The notes under the pieces were generated by a model. It ran no database searches, was not told the origin of the DNA, and was given only the letters and a program-made list of their open reading frames with translations. Position numbers and translations under genes: made by a program. From positions 130,674-194,673 of the forward strand of contig NZ_JBNDMZ010000009.1 of the NCBI RefSeq assembly GCF_049856295.1: a DNA stretch of 64,000 nucleotides, read 5' to 3'. This DNA comes from JB111 sp049856295. GTDB lineage: Bacteria; Actinomycetota; Actinomycetes; Actinomycetales; Actinomycetaceae. Positions 40,796 through 49,395 of this stretch are shown here, one piece after another; the first letter of the stretch is position 1; each line of letters begins with the position of its first letter.

Positions 40796-41899
40796 ATGAG
40801 CACAGTCATCTCCTTCGACGGCGTGTCGAAGACCTACTCCGGCAAGGCCGGGGAGGTGCGCGCCGTACGCGACGTGAGCCTCGACGTCGAGGCGGGTGAG
40901 ATCTTCGGCGTCATCGGCTGGTCCGGCGCCGGGAAGTCGACGCTCGTCCGCCTCGTCAACGGCCTCGAACCGGTCACGTCGGGCCGCGTCCGCGTGCTCG
41001 ACCGGGAGATCTCCGGGCTCCGGGAGAGGCAGATCCGGCCGGTGCGCCCCGAGATCGGGATGATCTTCCAGCAGTTCAACCTCTTCAACAGCAAGTCCGT
41101 GGCCGAGAACATCGCCTACCCGCTGCGCCTCGCCGGCTGGTCGAAGGAGCGCCGCACCGCCCGCGTCAAGGAGCTGCTCGACTTCGTCGGCCTCGCCGAC
41201 AAGGAGCGCGCCTACCCCGACCAGCTCTCGGGCGGCCAGAAGCAGCGCGTCGGCATCGCCCGCGCCCTCGCGCCGAGCCCGCGGATCCTGCTGGCCGACG
41301 AGTGCACGTCCGCGCTCGACCCCGAGACCACGCGCGAGGTCCTCGCCCTGCTGCGGCGGATCAACGACGAGCTCGGCCTCACCATCGTCCTCATCACCCA
41401 CGAGATGGACATCGTCAAGCACCTCTGCGACCGGGTGGCCGTGATGGAGCACGGCGAGATCGTCGAGACCGGCGCCGTCTACGACGTGTTCGCGGACCCG
41501 CAGCACGAGACGACGCGGCGCTTCGTCGCGACCTCGCTGCGCGACCAGCCCCGGACCGACACGCTGCGCGCCCTGCGCGAGACCCACCCGGGCGCGGTAC
41601 TCACCACCGTGGCGGTGCGCGAGGAGCGTGGCTCGTCCGCCCTCATCGCGGAGACGCTCGGCGAGCACCCACAGGTGCGGGCGGCGCTCGTGTACGGCGG
41701 TATCACCGACGTCGGCAACCGCCCGCTCGGATCGCTCACGTTCGCGCTCACCGGGACCGACGCCGCGATCGAGGCGCTCGTCGGCGCCCTGTACGACGTC
41801 GCGGAGGTCACGATCCACGTCCCCGAGCCCGACGGCGAACCCCCCGCGCCTCCCGTGTCCGCACATGGACCGACCATCGACGAGGAGGCGCAGCGATGA
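40796..41899 (+). CDS. metN: Methionine ABC transporter ATPase with NIL domain
   Basis: A 367-residue ATPase of the MetNIQ importer. Walker A is GWSGAGKSTLVR. The signature is LSGGQKQRVGIARAL. Walker B is ILLADECTSALDP, and the switch His lies in VLITHEMD. The C-terminal 100 residues form the regulatory NIL domain (HPQVRAALVYGGITDVGNRP), where methionine binding inhibits transport. The metI start codon overlaps this gene's stop by 4 bp (ATGA). Confidence 0.95.
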   Translation: MSTVISFDGVSKTYSGKAGEVRAVRDVSLDVEAGEIFGVIGWSGAGKSTLVRLVNGLEPVTSGRVRVLDREISGLRERQIRPVRPEIGMIFQQFNLFNSKSVAENIAYPLRLAGWSKERRTARVKELLDFVGLADKERAYPDQLSGGQKQRVGIARALAPSPRILLADECTSALDPETTREVLALLRRINDELGLTIVLITHEMDIVKHLCDRVAVMEHGEIVETGAVYDVFADPQHETTRRFVATSLRDQPRTDTLRALRETHPGAVLTTVAVREERGSSALIAETLGEHPQVRAALVYGGITDVGNRPLGSLTFALTGTDAAIEALVGALYDVAEVTIHVPEPDGEPPAPPVSAHGPTIDEEAQR

Positions 41900-42558
41900 A
41901 GTTCGACTGGGCGAACAACTGGGACGTCTTCCTCGAGGCCTTCCTCGTCACGCTGCAGATCGTCGGGACCACGCTGCTCATCGGCGGCGTCCTCGGGCTG
42001 ATCCTCGGGACGCTGCTGTACGCCACCCGGCGCGGCGGCGTCCTCGCCAACAGGTGGGTCTTCGGGTTCCTCAACGTCCTGACCAACTTCGTGCGGCCGA
42101 TCCCGTTCATCATCTTCCTCACCGTCATGGGACCGGTGACGATCCAGATCGTCGGGTCGCGGATCGGGACCGAGGCGTTCATCGTCCCCGCCGCGGTCAT
42201 GGCGTCCTTCGCGACCGGGCGCATCGTCGAGCAGAACCTCGTGGCGCTCGACCCCGGGCTCATCGAGGCGGCCCGCGCCATGGGCGCGTCGCCGTGGCGG
42301 ATCATCCGCACGGTCGTCATCCCCGAGGCGCTGGGACCGCTCATCCTCGGGTACACGTTCATCTTCGTGGCGATCGTCGACATGTCCGCGCTCGCCGGGA
42401 TGATCTCCGGCGGCGGGCTCGGCGCTTTCGCGCTCACGTACGGCTACCAGCGCTTCGACTGGATCCTCACGATCATCACCGTCATCGTGATCGTCATCCT
42501 CGTCCAGGGCGTGCAGTTCTTCGGCAACTGGCTGGCGCGGAAGGTCATGCGGCGCTGA
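41896..42558 (+). CDS. metI: Methionine ABC transporter permease
   Basis: A 220-residue membrane protein with five or six helices. The coupling-helix segment EAARAMGASPWRIIRTVVIPEALGPL is the EAA loop that contacts MetN. Other typical parts are FLVTLQIVGTTLLIGGVLGL and AIVDMSALAGMISGGGLGAFA. Translation is coupled to metN by the 4-bp overlap. It finishes the metQNI operon. Confidence 0.95.
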   Translation: MKFDWANNWDVFLEAFLVTLQIVGTTLLIGGVLGLILGTLLYATRRGGVLANRWVFGFLNVLTNFVRPIPFIIFLTVMGPVTIQIVGSRIGTEAFIVPAAVMASFATGRIVEQNLVALDPGLIEAARAMGASPWRIIRTVVIPEALGPLILGYTFIFVAIVDMSALAGMISGGGLGAFALTYGYQRFDWILTIITVIVIVILVQGVQFFGNWLARKVMRR

Positions 42559-42632
42559 ACCGTCCGGGCGATGGCTTGAACTCCCCGGGTGGAGCCCCTC
42601 CTGCGGCAGCTCTTCGGTGGCACGCTGTCGCC

Positions 42633-42968
42633 ATGACGACGACCACCGCCCTTGTCGGCCCCGCCACTGCGGGCTTCCCGGGCGCCTTTCCCGGGGGCGT
42701 GCCGTGGATGTTCTACGTGGTGCCTGCGCTGATGGTGCTGTCGATCGTCGTCAAGATCGTTCAGCGCGTCATGGCGCACCGCGAGGCGCAGCGGCGGCGG
42801 GAGCACGAGATCCGCATGCTCGAGCTGCGTCGCCGGCAGCCGACCGCGCCCGAAGTGACGGCGGTCCACGGTCCGACCGACGACGCCGGATCACCCTCCG
42901 GGTTCGGCGCGGGCCTCAGCCTCGAGGAACAGTACCTCCGCTCCCGTGCGAAGGGAGAGCAGCGATGA
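42633..42968 (+). CDS. Small single-helix membrane protein
   Basis: A 111-residue protein with an ATG at 42633. Residues about 22-45 are a membrane helix (VPWMFYVVPALMVLSIVVKI). A highly charged coiled-coil-like stretch follows (AHREAQRRREHEIRMLELRR), then a Gly/Ser-rich tail with LSLEEQYLRSRAKG. It overlaps the next gene by 4 bp (ATGA), so the two are made together. No function was recognised. Confidence 0.65.
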   Translation: MTTTTALVGPATAGFPGAFPGGVPWMFYVVPALMVLSIVVKIVQRVMAHREAQRRREHEIRMLELRRRQPTAPEVTAVHGPTDDAGSPSGFGAGLSLEEQYLRSRAKGEQR

Positions 42969-43303
42969 CCTGGGTCATCATCCTCATCGTCATCCTCGCG
43001 ATCATCAACATCGCCCGCGGGGTCTCGCGCGTGCGCAGGGGCCACAGCGGGTACGACGGCGGATACGACCGTCGTGACCGCCGGAGCGGCTGGGGATCGG
43101 GCCGGTCCCGCAGGTCGGGACGCTCCGGCGGGTCCGGTCGCGGCAGCTTCGGCGGTAGCTTCAGGTCGAGTCGTTCCAGCCGGCGGAGCTCCGGCGGACG
43201 GTTCGGCTCCGGGTCCTCGCGGCGTCGCTCCCGCTCCAGCGGTGGCAAGCGGCGCAGCACGATGCGCAAGTCCGGTCGTCGGATGGGACGAAAGAAGCGC
43301 TGA
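42965..43303 (+). CDS. Single-helix protein with Arg/Ser/Gly-rich basic tail
   Basis: A 112-residue protein. Residues 1-18 are a hydrophobic helix (MTWVIILIVILAIINIARGV). The remaining 90 residues are almost only Arg, Ser, Gly and Lys (RRSRSSGGKRRSTMRKSGRR), giving a very high positive charge. This could bind nucleic acid or the acidic membrane surface, but no family is known. It is translationally coupled to the 111-residue membrane protein upstream. Confidence 0.6.
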   Translation: MTWVIILIVILAIINIARGVSRVRRGHSGYDGGYDRRDRRSGWGSGRSRRSGRSGGSGRGSFGGSFRSSRSSRRSSGGRFGSGSSRRRSRSSGGKRRSTMRKSGRRMGRKKR

Positions 43304-43404
43304 CCGCTCGCACCTGACGGCGCGCGCGGCGGACACGGCACCGGCCGGGGCCGGCCGCCGACCCGGGGGTCAGGCGGCTCGGCTCCCGGCCGGTGGAGGA
43401 TGGG

Positions 43405-44595
43405 TCAGGGTCGGGCGTGCCGCCCCGCGTCCCCGTCCGCACCCGCGTCGGGGCCCGCAGGGTCGCGCTCGATGTGGATGTCCTCGCTCGTGACGGGGGT
43501 GCCGTCCTCGGCGAAGGTCTCCGTCACCGTGTAGCGGCGCAGCCGCATCCGACCCGTCGGCTGGCCCGCCTGGTCGGCGGCCCCACCCTGCGCGTGCGGC
43601 GGGACCGGAGCCTCGCCCGGGACGCCGTGCTCACGCTCGTGCGGCGGGACCGGTGGACCACCGGCCGGACCGCCGTGCTCACGCTCGTGCGGCGGGACCG
43701 GAGCCTCACCCGGACCGCCGTGCTCACGCTCGTGCGGCGGGACCGGAGCCTCGCCCGGGACGCCGTGCTCACGCTCGTGCGGCGGACGGTCGACCTCGCC
43801 CGCTCCAGCATGCCCCTGCTCGTGGGGTGCGGCGGGAGCCCCCGCGGGACCGCCGTGCTCACCGGCGCGCGGCTGGACCGGCGTGTCGCCGAGGCGCGCG
43901 TCGCCGACGGGCGCTCCGGCCTGGACGGGACGCTCGTCGTGGGCACCGGCAGGGGCGCCGTCCTCGGACACCCGGCCCGGGCCGACGTGCGGCGGGCCGG
44001 CGAGCGCGCCACCCGCGGCGGCGCCACCGGCGGCAGCGGCAGCCGGTGCCGCGAGGTCGGAGTCGGCCTGGACGGGCCGACCGTCCGCGGTGGGGGCGTC
44101 CGGGCGTGCGGAGTCCGGACGGTCGTCGCGGAAGGTCGGGCCCGCCACGCCCCCCTCGGCCGGGGCACCGGCATGGCCGGCACCGGCGACGGGTGCTCCC
44201 TGCTGGTCCGCCACGGGGGCGGTCCCGTCCTGGCGCGCGTCGCCGGCGACCCCGGGCTGCTGGTCCCAGCCCGCGTAGCGGTCCTGCAGTCCGTAGTGTT
44301 CGAAGAGCTCGCTCTCCTGCTGGGGAGTGAGGTTCTCGTCCACGTCCAGGCGCGGCGCGTCCTTGACCGCGTCCTTCGTGAACGGCACGACGATCTCGTC
44401 GTTCTCGTAGGTCGCCCCGTCGAGCGGGACGAACGTCTCCTTGGTGCCGAACAGCCCGGTGTTGACGGTCATCCAGGTGGGGTCGTTGCTGGAGTCGTCC
44501 AGGAAGACCTGCCCCACCGTGCCGATCTTGCCGTCGCTTCCGTGGACGGGCGTCTTCGCGGCGAGGATGCCACCGACATCGTTGATGCTGATCAT
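43405..44595 (-). CDS. PRC-barrel protein with repeat linker and C-terminal DUF2382-like segment
   Basis: A 396-residue protein. Residues about 1-105 are a PRC-barrel (GKIGTVGQVFLDDSSNDPTW, then FVPLDGATYENDEIVVPF). A Pro/Gly/Ala-rich low-complexity region follows, with tandem units of the form PPHEREHGGPGEAPV. The last 40 residues (RLRRYTVTETFAEDGTPVTS) resemble the DUF2382 motif often fused to PRC-barrels in stress-induced actinobacterial proteins. Neighbouring genes have no obvious link. Function is unknown; a cell-envelope or stress role is a guess from the family. Confidence 0.85.
   Translation of the reverse strand: MISINDVGGILAAKTPVHGSDGKIGTVGQVFLDDSSNDPTWMTVNTGLFGTKETFVPLDGATYENDEIVVPFTKDAVKDAPRLDVDENLTPQQESELFEHYGLQDRYAGWDQQPGVAGDARQDGTAPVADQQGAPVAGAGHAGAPAEGGVAGPTFRDDRPDSARPDAPTADGRPVQADSDLAAPAAAAAGGAAAGGALAGPPHVGPGRVSEDGAPAGAHDERPVQAGAPVGDARLGDTPVQPRAGEHGGPAGAPAAPHEQGHAGAGEVDRPPHEREHGVPGEAPVPPHEREHGGPGEAPVPPHEREHGGPAGGPPVPPHEREHGVPGEAPVPPHAQGGAADQAGQPTGRMRLRRYTVTETFAEDGTPVTSEDIHIERDPAGPDAGADGDAGRHARP
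43588..43790 (-). repeat. 45/48-bp tandem repeat inside the PRC-barrel gene
   Basis: About four units of 45 bp (one 48 bp) encode PPHEREHGVPGEAPV-like repeats. The DNA units are nearly identical over CTCACGCTCGTGCGGCGGGA, consistent with recent unequal crossing-over without frame loss. Confidence 0.85.
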
Positions 44596-44653
44596 GCTTC
44601 TCCCTCGTTCGAATGTGTCGTACGGGTGGACTGTTCAGCTACGTGCAGGGGTG

Positions 44654-44935
44654 TCAGGCGTCGGGCCGGTCCGTGCCGTCCGGGCGCAGGGTCCCGCCCG
44701 CGTCGCCCTCGACACCGGCGCCACCGAGGACGCCGCCGTCGTGGGTGCGGCCGGCGCCGCCCCCGCCGTCCGACCCGTCGTGCTTGTAGGCGGAACGGTC
44801 CGTGTGCTCGGCCTGCGGGTTGTCCGGCTGGTCCGGGTTGTCCGGACGGTGCTGGTACTCGCTCGGGCTGTACCCGACCTCGCCCTCGTCGCCGCCCTCG
44901 TGCGGATCGGCGACATGCTTGCCGTGGTGACTCAT
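44654..44935 (-). CDS. Small hydrophilic Gly/Asp/His-rich protein
   Basis: A 93-residue protein with no hydrophobic segment. It is dominated by Asp, Gly, His, Pro and Glu (MSHHGKHVADPHEGGDEGEV near the start, then HRPDNPDQPDNPQAEHTDRS). Such proteins are often disordered and made under osmotic or dehydration stress, but no family was recognised here. It lies upstream of the PRC-barrel gene on the same strand, with a 58-bp gap, so they may share a transcript. Confidence 0.6.
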   Translation of the reverse strand: MSHHGKHVADPHEGGDEGEVGYSPSEYQHRPDNPDQPDNPQAEHTDRSAYKHDGSDGGGGAGRTHDGGVLGGAGVEGDAGGTLRPDGTDRPDA

Positions 44936-45082
44936 GGCGTGCCTCCTTGGGGTGTGGGCGCTCGCCGCCCGCATCGGGAACCCGCTTCCGCGGGGCTCCC
45001 CCGTGCGCCGTTACGCCCTCGTGACACGACGCTACTCGGAGGCCGCCGGACGCGCACGGCGACGGCGGGCGAGCGGCACGAC

Positions 45083-45120
45083 GAAGGCCCCGGTCGCGGA
45101 TGTCCGCGGCCGGGGCCTTC
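45083..45120 (-). terminator. Terminator of tRNA-Lys
   Basis: GAAGGCCCCGGTCGCGG and CCGCGGCCGGGGCCTTC form a 17-bp stem (one G-T pair) with a 4-nt loop, 6 bp beyond the tRNA's 3' end on the minus strand. Confidence 0.85.
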
Positions 45121-45126
45121 CTGCTG

Positions 45127-45198
<72 letters not shown>

Positions 45199-45356
45199 GC
45201 GGTCCGAGGGGCTCGCGCTGCGCGCGACCGGCCCGTGTGAACCGAGGAATCACTCTACCGCTCGGAGGCGCGTCCTCCCAGTCCGCGGCCCGTCCGCACG
45301 CCGTGAGGTCACGCACAGCGGCGCCGACTGGCAACCCGTCGGGGCCGGGACAGCGG

Positions 45357-46475
45357 CTACCGGTGACTGAACAGCAGGTCGCGCACGTGCAGCATCTCCA
45401 TGACCGTCCCGGGGCGCCCCTCGGCCGCGGGTCGCACGGTGGCCGTCACGAGCGAGTCCCCGACCGTGACGTCGTCCAGGACAAGGACGTCGCTCAGCGG
45501 GCGGCCCACCGACGTCGCGGACGCCGACGTCACGTCCTCGTCGAACATGTCCTGCAGCGCGGTGGCGAGCTGCTCGGCGTCCTGGCCGGCACCGGTCCCG
45601 TAGGCGACGGTGATCGCGGCGTCGTCACCGCCGCTCCAGCCGACGGCGACGGTCTCGAAGGGAGGCAGGCGCGCGGCCCCGGGACCCACCGCGTCGTCGG
45701 GCACCGTGAAGTCGTCCCGGGCGAGCACCGAGGAGACCACCCCCGCGTCGTCCATCGCGCCGGCGACGGCGAGGAGCGACTCGTCGTCGGCGAGCGTGGC
45801 CTCGGGCCCTGCACGCCACGCGGCCACCGAGGCCGTGGAGAGCGAGAGCGCGGTCCGGTCCTCGTCCTGCGTGAGACGCACGGGGCGACCCAGGCTGTCG
45901 ATCGCCGACGCCGACGACGGGTCCACCCACCCGTCCTCGGCGTCGCTGGTCGAGAGCACGCGGTCGTCGACCTCGACGAGCTCGTCGCTCAGCGCTTCGG
46001 GACCGGTGACGACGGTGAAGGAGGACGGAGGCACCGCGAACGACACGTACGAGTCGACGTCGACGAGCGACCAGCCCACCTGATCGCGGAAGTCGGCCAT
46101 CGTTCCCGTGCGGCCGCCCAAGGAGTCGGGCAGATCGACGTGCACGGGGCCGTCGGGCGCGGCCGGCCCCCCGGTCAGCGCACTCATCCAGTCCCGGACG
46201 GCCTCCTCGTCGTCCGCGTCCTCCGGACGCGTGCACCCGTTCGCCTCGCAGGCGGAGTCGAGATCCGCCGTGCTGACGTAGACGGCGCCCTCCGCCACCT
46301 CGGCCGGGATCTCACCGATCGCGGCGACGACGGAGAAGTCGTCACCCGCCCTCAACCCGCCGTCGCCGCCGCCCTGGCACGCGGCGGTCAGCAGCGTGGC
46401 GCCGGCGACCAGGACGAGGGCTCGACGTCGAGCCGTGCGGGTCGAGGGACCGCGGCCCACCGGATCAGACACCAT
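45357..46475 (-). CDS. Putative lipoprotein of unknown function
   Basis: A 372-residue predicted lipoprotein. The N-terminus has a basic stretch RTARRRALVLVAG, a hydrophobic core and the lipobox LLTAAC at about residue 25-30. The mature part is acidic and without membrane helices, with a possible disulfide pair in SACEANGCTRPEDADDEE. ATG at 46475 follows AGAGGTGGGA. No domain was recognised and its neighbours (a tRNA and an MFS gene) do not suggest a role. Confidence 0.7.
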   Translation of the reverse strand: MVSDPVGRGPSTRTARRRALVLVAGATLLTAACQGGGDGGLRAGDDFSVVAAIGEIPAEVAEGAVYVSTADLDSACEANGCTRPEDADDEEAVRDWMSALTGGPAAPDGPVHVDLPDSLGGRTGTMADFRDQVGWSLVDVDSYVSFAVPPSSFTVVTGPEALSDELVEVDDRVLSTSDAEDGWVDPSSASAIDSLGRPVRLTQDEDRTALSLSTASVAAWRAGPEATLADDESLLAVAGAMDDAGVVSSVLARDDFTVPDDAVGPGAARLPPFETVAVGWSGGDDAAITVAYGTGAGQDAEQLATALQDMFDEDVTSASATSVGRPLSDVLVLDDVTVGDSLVTATVRPAAEGRPGTVMEMLHVRDLLFSHR

Positions 46476-46694
46476 GTCCCACCTCTGTGCCTCCCCGAGC
46501 GCCGCGGAGAGCTCGGTCTCGATGTCGGTCGTACCGCGGCGCGGCCGACCCGCAGTTCGGGGCCCGTCGCAGCATTGCGCGCCCCCATCCCTGACGATAG
46601 CGGGGACGTCCGCATCGAGATGCCCAGACGGAGGCCGCTTCTCACGACCGACGGCCGGCAGGCGTCCGCGTTTCGCGCGGCCTACCCTGGCGCG

Positions 46695-47843
46695 GTGACG
46701 ACGCCGCCCCCGACCGCTCCCCGGCGTCTGTGGGTGCTCTACGTGGGCGGGTTCATGGGTCCGTTCGGCGGCGGGATGGTCTCGACGATGCTGCCCGAGC
46801 TCGCCGAGGGGCTCGGCACCACCGTCCACGGGGCCTCGCAGTCGATCACCTGGTACCTCGGCCCTTTCGCGCTCCTGCTCCTGGTGTCCGGCACCCTGGC
46901 CGACCGGTGGGACCGGGCCACGGTCGTCCGCGTGGGCTACGCCTCCTACGCGGCGTCCTCGGTGGCGTGCGCCCTGGTCCCCACGCTCCCGCTGTTCCTC
47001 GGCGCCCGCGCGGTCCAGGGCGCGGCCAACGCCTTCCTCACACCCGTGCTCATCACGCTCATCGTGGCCGCGACCGACCGGGGCCGGGTCGGGCGAGCGC
47101 TGGGCGGGTTCGCCGCCGCACAGGCAGCCGGTCAGGCGCTGTCACCGCTCGCCGGGGGCCTCGCGGCCGGCCACGACTGGCGGATCGCCTTCGTCGCCAC
47201 CGCACTTGCCGCCGTGGTCCTCGCGCTGCTCACCCCGTCGGGCCGGCCCACACGTGTGCCCACCGCACCCGCCGCCTGGGGCGCCCTGCTCAACCCTCGG
47301 CTCGGCTCCGTGACGGTGATGGCGGCCACCGCCCAGCTCGCCGCCAACTTCGTCGTGCTCTCGGCCGCCCTCATCGCCACCGACAGGTTCGGCCTGCCAC
47401 CGGCGCAGCGCGGGCTCGTCGTCGTCGCCTTCGGGGTGGCGGGGTTCGCGACGGCGCGGCTCGCCGGCGCCTGGGCGGACCGGTTCGGGATGCTCGCCAT
47501 GGGCGCCGTGGCGGCGGCCGTCCTCGCCTCGGCCACGTTCGCCGTCCAGGTCTCCCCCGCACTGTGGCTGCTCGTGCTCGCCGTCGCGCTGTGCGGGGCG
47601 ACCGCCTCGTGCGTGCGGATCCTGTGCACGAGCCTCGCGATCGCCTCGACACCCACCAACGAGGCCGGCGCGACCTCGGTCACGCAGTCGGCCCAGTTCG
47701 CGGCCGGCGCCGCCGCACCCGCCGTCCTCCCTCTGTTCGCCGCCTCGCCCGCGGGCGCCGGCGCGCTGCTGGCGGCGGTCGTGATCGCGGGTCTCGTCGT
47801 CGTGTCTCTTCCTCGGTCGCACCGGCGCGGACGGGGCGGGTGA
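46695..47843 (+). CDS. MFS transporter (drug-exporter type)
   Basis: A 382-residue transporter with twelve helices. The motif-A region between helices 2 and 3 is SGTLADRWDRATVVRVGYA. Helix 5 has the exporter-type motif AQAAGQALSPLAGG. Helix 1 begins RLWVLYVGGFMGPFGGGM. The GTG at 46695 is the likely start, since the upstream frame is non-coding in character. Cargo is unknown. Confidence 0.88.
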   Translation: MTTPPPTAPRRLWVLYVGGFMGPFGGGMVSTMLPELAEGLGTTVHGASQSITWYLGPFALLLLVSGTLADRWDRATVVRVGYASYAASSVACALVPTLPLFLGARAVQGAANAFLTPVLITLIVAATDRGRVGRALGGFAAAQAAGQALSPLAGGLAAGHDWRIAFVATALAAVVLALLTPSGRPTRVPTAPAAWGALLNPRLGSVTVMAATAQLAANFVVLSAALIATDRFGLPPAQRGLVVVAFGVAGFATARLAGAWADRFGMLAMGAVAAAVLASATFAVQVSPALWLLVLAVALCGATASCVRILCTSLAIASTPTNEAGATSVTQSAQFAAGAAAPAVLPLFAASPAGAGALLAAVVIAGLVVVSLPRSHRRGRGG

Positions 47844-47858
47844 TGCCACGATGGGCGC

Positions 47859-48329
47859 ATGACTTCTCTCTCCGCCGGTGACCAGGCGCCCGACTTCGAC
47901 CTCCCCGCGCACGACGGTTCGCGGGTCGTCCTGTCCGAGCTCGTCGGCTCGGGCAAGGGCGCGATCGTCTACTTCTACCCGAAGGCCGCAACGCCCGGCT
48001 GCACGACCGAGGCGTGCGACTTCCGGGACAACGAGGCGGCCCTCGCCGCCGCCGGCTACTCCCTGGTCGGCATCTCCGCGGACCCCGTCGCCGACCTCGA
48101 GTCGTTCGCGGCGGACAACCACGTGACCTTCCCCTTCGCGTCGGACGAGGACCACGCGGTCGGCGACGCGTACGGCACGTGGGGCACGCACGAGACCCCG
48201 TTCGGCGTCCAGACGGGCAACAAGCGCTCGACCTTCGTCGTCGACCCCGAGATGCGCCTGACCCACGTCGAGTACGGCGTGGACCCCAACGGCCACGTCG
48301 CGCGCCTGCGCGAGGTCCTCGGCGCGTGA
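47859..48329 (+). CDS. bcp: BCP/PrxQ-type peroxiredoxin
   Basis: A 156-residue thiol peroxidase. The peroxidatic Cys is in YFYPKAATPGCTTEACDFRD, with the resolving Cys five residues later, as in PrxQ/BCP proteins. The remaining fold (GISADPVADLESFAADNHVT, then GTWGTHETPFGVQTGNKRST) is standard. It reduces peroxides using thioredoxin. The stop overlaps the start of a second peroxiredoxin gene (GTGA), so the two are made as a pair. Confidence 0.93.
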   Translation: MTSLSAGDQAPDFDLPAHDGSRVVLSELVGSGKGAIVYFYPKAATPGCTTEACDFRDNEAALAAAGYSLVGISADPVADLESFAADNHVTFPFASDEDHAVGDAYGTWGTHETPFGVQTGNKRSTFVVDPEMRLTHVEYGVDPNGHVARLREVLGA

Positions 48330-48826
48330 CTGCCCCCGCAGGGGCGCGGCTCGCGATCGGGAGCGCCGCGCCCGGTTTCTCGCTGCCCGCGCACACCGGC
48401 GCCGTCCGCACGCTCGACGAGCTCCTCGCCGAGGGCCGCACCGGACTCATCGTCTACTTCTACCCGCAGGCCCTGACCCCGGCGTGCCGGCAGCAGACGT
48501 GCGACGCCCGCGACCGGTACGACGTCTTCACCGACGCCGGGTACGCGCTCGTCGGCATCTCGCCCGACCCCGTCGAGCGGCTCGCCCGCGCCGTCGAGCA
48601 GGACGCGATCCCGTTCGACCTGCTCTCCGACGAGGACCACGCCGTCTCCGAGGCATGGGGCACGTGGGGCGAGAAGAAGAACTACGGGCGCACCTACGAG
48701 GGGCTCATCCGCTCGACCGCGGTCCTTGACCCGGACGGCGTCGTGAGCTGGGTGCGGTACAACGTGCGGGCCAAGGGGCACATGGCACTCCTCGCGCGCG
48801 AGCTGGGGCTCGCCGCGGCAGCGTAG
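48326..48826 (+). CDS. Second BCP-type peroxiredoxin
   Basis: A 166-residue paralogue of the preceding gene. Its active-site segment is YFYPQALTPACRQQTCDARD, again with two Cys five residues apart, and it retains GISPDPVERLARAVEQ and GTWGEKKNYGRTYEGLIRST. This one is more like standard E. coli BCP around GEKKNYG, which the upstream copy lacks. GTG at 48326 overlaps the preceding stop. It is likely a peroxidase with a different substrate or partner. Confidence 0.9.
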   Translation: MTAPAGARLAIGSAAPGFSLPAHTGAVRTLDELLAEGRTGLIVYFYPQALTPACRQQTCDARDRYDVFTDAGYALVGISPDPVERLARAVEQDAIPFDLLSDEDHAVSEAWGTWGEKKNYGRTYEGLIRSTAVLDPDGVVSWVRYNVRAKGHMALLARELGLAAAA

Positions 48827-48847
48827 GCGCGTTCAGCACCGGGGTGT

Positions 48848-48886
48848 TCGTCGTCGGTCGACGTGGTGATCGTCGGCCGACGACGA
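48848..48886 (+). terminator. Hairpin after the peroxiredoxin pair
   Basis: TCGTCGTCGGTCGACG and CGTCGGCCGACGACGA form a 16-bp stem (one T-G pair) with a 7-nt loop, 21 bp after the second peroxiredoxin stop and upstream of tRNA-Leu. Confidence 0.75.
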
Positions 48887-48919
48887 CGTAGGCTCGTCCT
48901 TCGCGGGCCGTGCCCGCGA

Positions 48920-49001
48920 GCGCGAGTGGCGTAACTGGCAGCCGCGCCAGGTTTAGGTCCTGGTGCCTTCGGGCGTGCGGGTTCGAGTCCCGCCTCGCGC
49001 A
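48920..49001 (+). tRNA. tRNA-Leu (anticodon TAG)
   Basis: A class II tRNA of 82 nt: acceptor GCGCGAG/CTCGCGC, anticodon stem CCAGG/CCTGG around loop TTTAGGT, a long variable arm (TGCCTTCGGGCG) and T-arm GCGGGTTCGAGTCCCGC. CCA is not encoded. Confidence 0.94.
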
Positions 49002-49026
49002 CCTTGCGGTTCCCGCTGGTCCAGGG

Positions 49027-49272
49027 TCATGCAGTAAGCGAGGCACGTAGACGCGCATGGTGCTCGTCAGCATGCAACGCCTCCACCGCCTCCACCGTGC
49101 CGGCCCTGACCTCGGCCAGCCGCCGAACAGCCTCGTCACGCCACTCTTCTTCGCTCTCACCCACGCCGGACGCGTCTTCGAGGCTCTCGATGAGGGCGCG
49201 CGCGACGACTGCGCGCTGGTCCACGTCGAGCGCGAGCGCGTCGCGGATCAACCCTGCAGTGTCGCGTGCCAT
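49027..49272 (-). CDS. Addiction-module component (antitoxin-like) protein, no toxin partner
   Basis: An 81-residue protein with an ATG at 49272. It has the pattern of the small addiction-module component family: LDVDQRAVVARALIESLEDA, EEEWRDEAVRRLAEVRAG and a C-terminal EALHADEHHARLRASL. Such proteins are usually followed by a RelE/ParE-like toxin. Here the gene ends 25 bp before tRNA-Leu, on the opposite strand, and no toxin gene is adjacent. It is either an orphan or a remnant. Confidence 0.75.
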   Translation of the reverse strand: MARDTAGLIRDALALDVDQRAVVARALIESLEDASGVGESEEEWRDEAVRRLAEVRAGTVEAVEALHADEHHARLRASLTA

Positions 49273-49395
49273 GCCTGTCGGCCTAGCGACCGCGCCCGAA
49301 CGAGTCCCGACTCGTGCACAGGTCCCGGCGAGGTCGTGCGTTCCCCGGCCGCGGCGGAGTCGCGCCGACGCACGCCGCCGGGGTAGAAACGACGG

